Source: Neostapfia colusana (Eukaryota > Streptophyta > Magnoliopsida > Poales > Poaceae). Taken from it: a DNA stretch of 64,000 nt. Every line of letters starts with the position of its first letter. Within the stretch, counting starts at the first letter, position 1. The notes under the pieces were generated by a model. It saw nothing but the letters and a program-made list of their open reading frames with translations. It did no database searches and was not told the DNA's origin. Position numbers and translations under genes: made by a program. Shown here piece after piece: positions 34,974 through 44,600 of this stretch. Where the stretch lies: the NCBI GenBank assembly GCA_030760725.1, contig JASWHV010000008.1, positions 52,985,671-53,049,670 on the forward strand, read 5' to 3'.

Positions 34974-35317
34974 ACACCCTCTATCATCCTTGATGGTGAT
35001 GCACATGCTCACTACGACACAGAGGATGAATTCAATAACGATGAGGTTGATGCACAGCAGCGCCGTCGCCCTCGACGAAATCGTCAAGGTATGGGAGGTA
35101 GACCTCGTCCTCATGCTCCTGAACAAGATAATGATCCTTATGCTAAGATTAAGTTTTTTATTCCAACATTTTATGGATCTTATGATGCTGAGACTTACAT
35201 GGATTGGGAGATGACGGTAGAACAAAAATTTAGCTCTCATCTTGTTCCTGAGCGACATAGAGTTAGACAAGCCACTAGTGAGTTTAAAGATTTTGCTATA
35301 ATTTGGTGGAATGAGAA
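34974..35317 (+). pseudogene. Gag fragment of element B'
   Basis: It corresponds to B 10809-11152 with few changes (IILDGDAHAHYDTEDEF ... AIIWWNE). It is cut on the left by the junction with D and on the right by LINE K1. The last 15 bases (35303-35317) are the left copy of the K1 target duplication. Confidence 0.87.
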
Positions 35318-35377
35318 ACTCCGCCTATGTTGTAATGACATAGCCGGTCCCAAGCCCGGGTAAAGGAGGAGGGGGTT

Positions 35378-36893
35378 GTGATAGGCTTGGCGAGCCAACA
35401 ACTACACTTAGCCACTCTCATGGAAATGAAACCCAATAGAAATTCGTTGGGGCGTAACCCTCTTAGCGACGCGCCATATCGGAACCCGGGTATGGTGTTA
35501 AGTGGGCAAGGGCCGGGTCGCCACCGCCTTAGTGGCGCGCCATATCGGAACCCGGATATGGTGTTAAATGAGCAAGGGCCGGATCGCCATCACCTTAGTG
35601 GCGCGCTACATCATCGCCCGGATGTAGTGATAAGTGAGCAAGGGTCTTTGCATCTTACTCGACGGGTGCAAAGCGTAAGGAAGCTAGCCGAGGAACATAG
35701 ATTTCGGGTGGGTAGTTGGAATGTAGGATCCTTGACGGGGAAGCTACGTGAGTTAGTAGATGTTGCCATTAGGAGACGAGTAAATATCCTTTGTGTACAA
35801 GAGACTAGATGGGCGGGTCAAAAGGCGAGAGAAGTCGAGAATACCGGTTTCAAGCTTTGGTATTCTGGTTCGGCTGGGACTAGGAATGGCGTAGGTGTTC
35901 TAATAGATAAGAGTCTTAAGGATGGAGTAGTGGATGTTCGAAGACGAGGGGATAGGATCATCTTAATCAAGATAGTAATTGGGGACATTGTCTTGAACGT
36001 CATTAGTGCTTATGCCCCACAAGTTGGGCTCAACATGAGTGCTAAGAGGCAATTTTGGGAGGACTTGGAGGATATGGTTAGTAGTGTACCGATAACCGAG
36101 AAACTCATCATAGGGGGAGATCTCAATGGTCATGTGGGTGCAACTAACCTAGGATTTGAAGGAGTACATGGAGGTTTTGGATGCGGCGATAGAAATCAAG
36201 AGGGTAAGGACATCCTAGACTTTGCCGTAGCCTATGATCTGTTGCTAGCTAACACCCTCTTTAGGAAGAGGCAATCTCACCTAGTGACCTTTAGTAGTGC
36301 CCAACACTCTAGCCAGATTGACTTTGTCCTCACTAGGAGAAAGGATAGACGGGAGTGTCTAGATTGTAAGGTGATCCCGGGGGAGTGTGTTGTGACACAA
36401 CATAAGCTTGTGGTAGCTGACTTTCGCTTCCATACATGTTCTTTGCGGGACAAAGGTGTCAAAATCACAAGAACAAAGTGGTGGAAGTTGAAGGGAGAAT
36501 CACAAGAATCCTTTAAAAATAGGGTGATCACAGAAGGACCCTGGGCAGAAAATGGAGATGCAGATAGTATGTGGATGAAGATGGCAACTTGCATTAGGAA
36601 GGTAGCTAGTGAGGTGTTCGGTGTGACAAAGGGAAAGAAACTTATAGATAAAGACACTTGGTGGTGGAATGAGGATGTACAAAAGGCCATTAAGGAGAAG
36701 AAGGAGTGTTACAAGAGTTGGCATAATGATAGAAACGCAAGCAACATGCTTAAGTACAAAGAGGCTAAGAAGAATGCAAGGCGGGTTGTGAGTAAGGCAA
36801 GAGGACAAACCTATGATAAGTTATATGAGAGACTAGGGACAAAAGAAGGTGAAAAAGACATATACAAGGTAGCAAAAATCCGCGAGAGAAAGA
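35378..36893 (+). pseudogene. K1 endonuclease half of the LINE ORF, interrupted by A'
   Basis: The frame opens at ATG 35378. Residues 29-94 are three 22-residue repeats. From about residue 108 the endonuclease reads FRVGSWNVGSLTGKLREL, VQETRW, ISAYAPQVG, IIGGDLNGHVG and SQIDFVLTRRKD, which are the metal-binding and catalytic blocks of the exonuclease-endonuclease-phosphatase fold. The frame runs open to RERKM where A' enters, and joins in frame to 49601. It nicks target DNA to prime reverse transcription. No stop lies in this half. Confidence 0.9.
35462..35659 (+). repeat. Three 66-bp tandem repeats at the start of the K1 ORF
   Basis: Each unit encodes 22 residues (LSDAPYRNPGMVLSGQGPGR type; units at 35462, 35528 and 35594). 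The third unit is more divergent. They lie just before the endonuclease domain. K2 is 5'-truncated and does not contain them. Confidence 0.75.
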
Positions 36894-39800
36894 TGTAACA
36901 CCCCAAATTTTTAGTCAAAACTCAAATTTTGATTTAGAACCATAAACCATGTTCAGAGGGGAATTTAGAAATTTTTGGACGTATTGCATGTTTTGCAAAA
37001 ATTCAAATTCAAACTGGAATTCAAATTATACTCAAAACAGAAAAGAAATGAAAAAGAAAAAGGGAAAACCAGAAAAACTGGCCAGTGGGCCGAAACCCCA
37101 GCCGGCCCAGCTAACCCCGCGCAGCCCGCCCCCGCGCGCGCCGCGCTGCCCCTCGCTGACGGGTGGGACCCGCCTGTCATCCCTAACCCCGCGACCCCGG
37201 ACTCTCTCCCGCGCGCGCGATCGCAACCAATCGGGAAACCTGTCCCCGCAGCCGAATTCCGGACCCAGCGGACTCCAACTCGATCACAACAGACCCACCG
37301 CCCCCCCCCCCGGCTATAAAAACCACCGATCCGATCAGTTTTCCTCACGCGATCGCCGATTTTCGCTCCGGTGAGCACCGAGACTTCGCCGGTGAATTCT
37401 GGCCGATCTAAGCTCGGAAACTCTGATCTAACTCGTTGGTCTTGATCCACCGCCTCCGGGGAACTTTGCAGGTGCAGAAAACCCGAAGACTTACGGTGCA
37501 AATCCAGCTCCGACGAGCTTCGCCGTGGTTTTGCCTCAGACCTCGCCGCCGAGCACTTTCCAGAACCCCCGAGCTCGAGAAAACCCCCGAGGTGAGATCC
37601 CTGACCTCCCCTCTACCGATCTAGGCCATAAGATCACAGTTCTAGGCAGAATTCTCGAGGATCCGAAAGTTTCCGGCGAGATCGCCGCTTCCCGCCGCCG
37701 TGCGCCGCCGGCAGCGCCGCCCGCGCTCGATCAGAGCGACGTGGCCGCTTGTGCGCCGTTTATTTTAAATCACACGGTAGACTTTAAAACCCCGCGTACC
37801 GGTTCGATGTTATAATCTCAGCCGTCGGTTTAAAATCAGACGGTCCACGTCAGCCCCGCGTTATAAAGACTGGAATTCTTACGTGCTACCCCCTGGGGTT
37901 CTCTGGAATTGAGAGCTAGCCCCGGAAACTTCAGATCTAGCCCCTGGAACTTCAGAAAATCATGTAAATTCATTTAAAAATCAGTTTTAGCCCCTGGACT
38001 TGATAGAAATTAAGAAAAACACCTCTGAAAAGTGTAGCTAGACCCCTGGAAATTATGAAAATGATATTATAGACCCTGTAATGGGGTGAATTCATTATTT
38101 TAGCCCTGGTCAGTATTTAATTTAGAAAATTGAATATGTAACTAGTGTTTAAATATTAAAAAGGGGGACAAACATAATTGTCAAATTTATTAAAAACTTT
38201 CTCAGTACTTAGAAAACTTTGGAGTGAGATAAAAATATATTTTTGGGATGAAATAAATCTGTTTCATCTATTATTTACATTTAATAGTATAGGGACACAT
38301 TTTTAAGTAAAGAATAGTTAAAGAAAAATAGGGAAAATAATTATGAAATAGTATACATCAGAAGCCAAGGTCAAAATATGATCTTAAATTATTTAGGACC
38401 AGAACCTCATCTGTTTAGGTAGTGTGTATTACTAATTTAATAATAAAATGCACAATTATGCATAAGAATATAAATCTGAAAATATAGAAACTAGTAAATG
38501 ATAAATGGAGTTTCTAAAATACAAAGAATTCAGTTTAGTGTTGATAGAAATTATGAAGGCACATATGGAGAAGAAAAATACTTTTCATACATACTAGGTA
38601 GTTTAATATATAAGGAATTTATTTAAAACTGAAACACACATATATACATATATGTATATATATATAGTATGTGAGTATAAATATGAACACCAAAGTAGGA
38701 ATCATACACATATAAATAAAAGTGTATGCAAGCCCCAAATCAACACACATAAAGTAACCACAACACATATAATGGTAAAGAACTTTCATAAATATGAATG
38801 TGTGGTTTGTATGAAGTGGAAGTGTGAACTATGTCTTATGATTGTTGTTTTTCTTTTGCTATGTGTGATGGTATGAAGTAGAACCTGCTCAAGAACAAGT
38901 TATTCAATTCCAAGACCAAGACTACCCATTTCAAGAGCAGCAAGAAAGAGGCAAGTGTCCTTGACCACTTTGATCCTATGCTAGGATGTGTAGATAGAAT
39001 TATTTGCATTGTCAAATGAAATATGAAACCCATGCTAGGAAGTTTCCCTAGAATTGCATTACCTTGTTTCCTTGTAGCTTGGGTTGGGATTTATTTTACC
39101 ATGTCATTTCTATACATGCATATGCTTAGCCATGCTTAGAATGGGATAACTGGGACATGAGATCATCAGTTTATATTACCATACTCTTGAATGAGCTATT
39201 GTGAGTTATGTAGAGGTAGGGATCAAGGCAAGTTGGATGTTTTGGTTGTGTGCTGGGTGCACGAGACTTGGGTTTGTGTTTAGTACTTGCCTGGATCCTA
39301 AGGACCGGTTCATGGAGCATGTAACCCGGCTTTACAGTGCCAACCACATGCTGAGATGGGGCAGCTTAGCCAATTAATTAGGTGTATCCCCGGCGTAGTA
39401 TGGGTGTGTTGGATGGTGCGGAGAAGTGGGTGTCAGCTGGACTACCATATGAACCGCAAGGCTCAAGAGGGGGCCACTGCAGCGGGGTTGGAGCCTCTTG
39501 TATGCTGTTAGGGGTGAAACCTCAGTGGGCCCACGCTCGTCGGGAATCCCTTTGTAAAGGCTTCGTAGTGATCTCTTGGCCACACACCTGGGAAGTGTGA
39601 ATGTGGTTCGTAGCCACTGGCATAATGGAGGTTCTTTTAGTCCACCCGGCAACGGGGGATGAAATCACTACTTGTGGGTACAGTGGTACAAACTCTGCAG
39701 AGTCAAAACTGTCTTGACAGCCGTGCTCACGGTTAAGAGCGGCCTGGACTTATTCATGATTAGAGAATTGATGGTTTTTGGAAGTTAAGCGGGGAGCTTA

Positions 39801-40346
39801 ACATTGGAAATGATGATTATGGTTATTGGTTTATGATGATGGGATGGGAGATTTGGATCATTTCACCTGTGTAGTAATGTAGGTGCTTAATAAGCTAAGG
39901 TGATAGGTATTAATTGCGTAGTGCTTTAACCATGAGTTCAACCTCTCCTTGTTCTAGCCATGCATGATATAATTTTCTCACACTTGCTGAGTACCATTGG
40001 TACTCAACCTTGCATATTTGTTGGTTTATATTGCTGCTCAGGTCAAGATAATGAGGTGGTATATAATGACCAAGATTTTGGACCCGAGGAAGGTTTTTAG
40101 GTTCATGAAGACCCCCGGGCAACACCTGTGATGGAGCCCTAAAGAATAATATTCCGCTGCTAGTTTATTTACTTGTGATGAAGCATTAGTGTTCATTGAA
40201 CCATTTGTGATGTAAGACTTATTTATATTCGACACCTGGCTTGTAATAAATGATGCTTCACTATTTGTCATCACATGTATGAGAAAATGATCCTGGCATA
40301 CATGTGATATTCACTTGGTTGTTCTTCGGAAAAACCGGGTGTGACA
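36894..40346 (+). repeat. 5' LTR of element A' (3453 bp)
   Basis: Runs from tgtaacacccc to gggtgtgaca. Visible content: TATA box 37315; donor-like ccg/gtgagc (37371) and acceptor-like tttgcag (37471), which could bound a 101-base intron with ctaac near its end; a second donor-like cgag/gtgaga (37591/37592); degenerate repeats of agcccctgga (37885-38110); a short AT microsatellite (38640-38665); and two hairpins (39720-39802). About 3 kb of transcribed leader would separate the TATA box from the primer site. No host gene is seen. Confidence 0.94.
37315..37322 (+). promoter_or_regulatory. TATA box in the 5' LTR of A'
   Basis: tataaaaa sits 421 bp into the LTR and follows a run of C whose length differs between the two LTRs. 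It is identical in the 3' LTR (46579-46586). It is the probable promoter of the genomic transcript. Confidence 0.72.
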
Positions 40347-40350
40347 GAGG

Positions 40351-40367
40351 TGGTATCAGAGCCAAGG
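40351..40367 (+). other. Primer binding site of element A' (initiator tRNA-Met type)
   Basis: tggtatcagagccaagg begins four bases after the 5' LTR and is identical to the site in element A. Confidence 0.92.
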
Positions 40368-40391
40368 TTGCCCGTAGGAACGTGGACCTAG

Positions 40392-40563
40392 GTAGGAATG
40401 GACGTATTTAAGGGCCCTATTTTCTTAAAAACTATTTTCCAAGGTGTGGGTGAAAAAGTGTTATCAAAAGAGTCATTTTCTTCATCTTACCCCAACTTTC
40501 ATTCAAAAATAGGATTTTTGTTTGAAATTTTATCTAACCTAATTTTAAATTCTTTTGTTTTAG
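40392..40563 (+). other. Putative intron before ORF0 in element A'
   Basis: It begins after ctag with gtagga, is A/T-rich, has ctaac near the end, and closes ttcttttgttttag against the ORF0 ATG. The length is 172 bp versus 173 bp in A. Most sequence changes between the copies spare the donor, the branch-like word and the acceptor. Confidence 0.5.
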
Positions 40564-41343
40564 ATGGTTCGCATGATTCGCACCGCTCGTAAATCCACGG
40601 GAGGGAGAGTTCCCGTAGTTGCCCTTGCTGAAAGAGAGGAGAGTCGTCCAGTGACGTACCTTTCCTACGGATTGGCAGTGGGAGATTTGTTGCGCCGTCT
40701 TCGACGTATGGTCGAAGCCGCCGGCAATACGGGCAAGCTCATCATCCACTATAACTCCACCAGGACCATCCGTGAGAAGAGGGAAGAATGGAGTTCGGAG
40801 ATGAGGATTATACACGAGAATCAGCTGCTTAAGATCCACCACTCTCCAGCTTGTCGAGCAACACAAGTTGACGCGGAGAGAGATGTCACTTGGGAGGCCA
40901 TCACCTGCCAGAGCCACATCTATCGTCGCCACTTAGACAAAACTGAGTACATGTATGTCCTCTAACGTGAGAGTGGTACCACGGAGTACAAGTACCCACC
41001 GGTGCAGCAAGGGACTTCCCATGAGCACATGGACTTGTGCTTGGAGGATGCTGCTATGCTCAGCACTCGACTGCAGGAGTGTCAACAAGAGCTTCAGGAT
41101 GTCCGAGATACTCTGAAGGAGACGGAGGCATTGCTGCGAGCTTGCTTAAAGGCGAGAGAAAGAGGAGATGGGAATGAACTGTGTGTCACCGTAAGTGATC
41201 CATGGACCCCTGACTCCCCGGATCGCCGAGCGATCAGGCGTCGTCGCACTTCTCCACCAGCAGCCTCCCCACCCAAAGCAGAGTCAGAAGGTAGCCGAAA
41301 TGAGGAGGAAGATCCCGAGGAGCCAGCTCAAGAGGATGAGTAG
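40564..41343 (+). pseudogene. ORF0 of element A', interrupted by one TAA
   Basis: It aligns with the open 259-codon ORF0 of A without indels. A single TAA at 40963-40965 replaces CAG (Q134). Downstream codons remain open to 41343 and keep the leucine-heptad segment (L170, L177, L184, L191) and the acidic tail. CAG to TAA needs two transitions, one on each strand. Either ORF0 is dispensable in cis, a truncated 133-residue product suffices, or another copy supplies it. Confidence 0.8.
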
Positions 41344-41644
41344 TGTAGAGTCTTTCCCCTAGCTAGCAAGAGGTCGAGTAGTCGAGTCGTTACGTAGTTA
41401 ATGGTGTGATAATGCTTGGTGTGTGACGTGAGTTGTGGAAGCCATGAGCAATTGTCCACAGCCTCGTCTTCAGATTGTTTTGCTTTGGTGTGTAAACCCA
41501 CAGGAAATAATAGTGCATTTATTTGGTGTGAGATATAAACCCTCGTAAGATTTTAACAAAACTTCAACACTTCAAAGTACAAACAAGTGAAAGTAGTAAG
41601 ATGATACTAAATGCTTTCAAATTAACATTGGTTGATTCTGCCAG
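41344..41644 (+). other. Spacer between ORF0 and gag-pol in A'
   Basis: No gene is seen. It ends gattctgccag directly before the gag-pol ATG, acceptor-like, as in A (1175-1475). Confidence 0.7.
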
Positions 41645-44600
41645 ATGGCCGGAAGAGGAAAAGGACGTGCTGCCAACCCCGCCAACAACAATGATGAGGC
41701 ATGCAACTCTCATCTTTCTGGAGGCCAGAACCGGGGTGGTCGCCGTGAAGAAGTTGATCCTCTCCACCAAATGCTGGAGAATCAAAATCAGCTCATCCAT
41801 AACTTGACTCAAGTAGTGGCCAACTTGCATCAAGTTCCACCTCCACAAGCTGCACCACGCCAACCAAGGTTGAGTGAGTTTCTGGGAACTCAACCTCCAA
41901 AGTTTGCAAGTGCTGCTGAACCTCTGGAGGCAGATGATTGGCTGAAGACCATTGAAAGTAAGATGAGGATCATACAATGCCAAGGGTATGAGAGGGTGCT
42001 GTTTGCCTCTCATCAATTGCAAGGACCTGCTGCGGATTGGTGGACCGCCTACGTGGCCGCCCATCATGACCCGGAAAGCATCACTTGGGAAGAGTTCAAG
42101 CGTAGCTTCCGCAACCATTACATCCCAAGAGGTGAACTCAAAAACAAGAGGAAAGAGTTTTTGGGACTGCAGCAGGGAAACATGACGGTGAGGGAATACC
42201 TCACTAAATTCACTCAACTATCCCGTTATGCTCCACGAGACATAGAGACAGATGAGCAGAAACAAGATTGTTTCGTGGAAGGACTTACCGCAGAGATGCA
42301 GTGTGCAATGTCCTCCAATGAGTATGAAAGCTTTCAAAAGATGGTGGACAGAGCGTTTGTGGTGGAAAGGAAGCTAAAGGCCCTGGAAAATGAGAATAAG
42401 AGGAAGGCTGGGTGGTCACATCAAGCCTCAGGGAGCAACACCCGCCCACGTATGATGCAGCAACCTACGGGGCAGACGAGCCGTGCTGCGGTATCCTATT
42501 CAGCACCAAGAGGGTACAACCCAAACTACAGGCCTCCCGCAGCACCCGCACAGCCGCAACGTCAGTTTGTGCAGCAGCCTCGCCCCGCATATCCACCTCG
42601 ACCAGCAGTACAAGGACACCCAAACCAACCCCAAGACAACAAGGGCCAAGCATCTAAGATTGGGGTGCAATGTTTCAGCTGTGGTGAAGTGGGGCACTAC
42701 GCCCATAAGTGTCCAAAGAAGAAGTCCACGCAGCCACAACAGCAGAACGTAATGAGGGGACGGGTGAACCACGCCACTATGGAGGAAGCACAAGAGGCAC
42801 CCGACGTGGTAGTTGGTAAGTTTCCTGCCAATTTACACCTTGCAACTCTGCTGTTTGATTCTGGTGCTACCCATTCGTTCATTGCTCAAGGGTTTGTTAA
42901 GAAGCATGACCTAGCAACCACACAAATGAACCATATGCTAGCGGTAAACTCTCCAGGTGGAGAAATAAGGACAAGACAAGTGTGTCCCAAAGTGAACCTA
43001 GACATTAATGGGGTAGTATTTACCGCTAACCTCATAGTGATCGATTCACAAGGGATAGATATTATTTTGGGTATGGATTGGTTGACCAAACATAAAGGAA
43101 TCATCCATTGTTCGACCAGAACGGTGGAACTAACTCACCCTAGTGGCACAAGAGTAAAGTTCATAACGATACACGAGCCTAGGAGGGACATTAAATTAAA
43201 TCAAGTGGAGGTGAAAGTTGAGGAAATCAGGACTATCAGGGAATATCCAGATGTTTTTCCGGAGGAGTTGCCAGGAATGCCTCCCGACCGTGACGTGGAA
43301 TTCGCAATCGAGCTAGTACCGGGAACAGCCCCGATATACAAGAGACCTTATCGAATGGACTCCAAGCAGCTAGAAGAGCTCAAGGATCATTTGAGAGAAT
43401 TGACGGAAAAGGGGTATGTTCGCCCTAGTTCCTCACCATGGGGAGCTCCGGTAATATTTGTGCCTAAGAAAGATGGAACTCAAAGGTTATGCGTGGATTA
43501 CCGTGCCTTGAATGAGGTGACCATCAAGAACAAGTACCCATTACCCCGCATTGAAGACTTGTTTGATCAGTTGAGGGGAGCTTGCGTGTTCTCGAAAATT
43601 GATCTCAGGTCGGGATACCACCAACTCAAGATAAGGCAATCTGATATTCCCAAGACAGCTTTCGTATCTCGGTACGGACTGTATGAATACACTGTCATGC
43701 CTTTCGGGCTAACCAATGCCCCGGCATATTTCATGTACCTCATGAACAAGGTATTCATGAAATATCTGGACAAATTTGTGGTGGTTTTCATAGATGATAT
43801 TCTCGTCTTCTCCAAAGATGAAGAAGAACATGAGAAACATCTAAGGTTGGTGTTACAGAGGCTGAGAGAACACCAACTATATGCCAAGTTGAGCAAGTGT
43901 GAGTTTTGGCTAAAGAGAGTTCCCTTTTTAGGACATATAATCTCGGAGGGAGGAATCTCCGTAGATCCCGCCAAAATCGAAGATATCCAGAAATGGAAAA
44001 CCCCTGAAAATGTCGGGGAAGTTCGAAGCTTTTTGGGATTGGTTGGATACTATCGACGGTTTATTGAGGGATTCTCCAAGATCTCGAGACCTCTCACCAA
44101 ACTGTTGGAAAAGGGAATCACATTCACCTGGACGCCACAGTGCGATACGAGCTTTCAGGAGCTAAAGAAGAGATTGACAACAGCCCCCGTGTTGGTTATG
44201 CCAGATATGCAGAAGAATTTCACGGTGTACTGCGATGCCTCTGGAAACGGGTTGGGATGTGTTCTCATGCAAGAGGGACATGTCGTGGCATATGCATCCC
44301 GGCAGCTTCGGAAGCACGAGAAGAATTATCCTACACATGACTTAGAACTAGCTGCAGTGGTACACGCGTTGAAAATTTGGCGGCACTATTTGATGGGGAA
44401 GAGGACAGAGATATATACGGATCATAAGAGTTTGAAGTACATATTCACACAGCCAGATCTCAACCTTAGACAAAGGAGATGGTTAGAGCTAATCAATGAC
44501 TTTGATGTAGGCATCAACTATCATCCCGGGAAAGCAAACGTCGTGGCCGATGCTTTAAGTCGGAAAGTGCAGGTCAATAAGTTGAGCTTGAAGGATATGC

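Noticed and set aside
38640..38665. AT-dinucleotide run in the A' LTRs as a possible cruciform or origin
   Set aside because: Short microsatellite with no further structure; absent from the LTR of A at this length.
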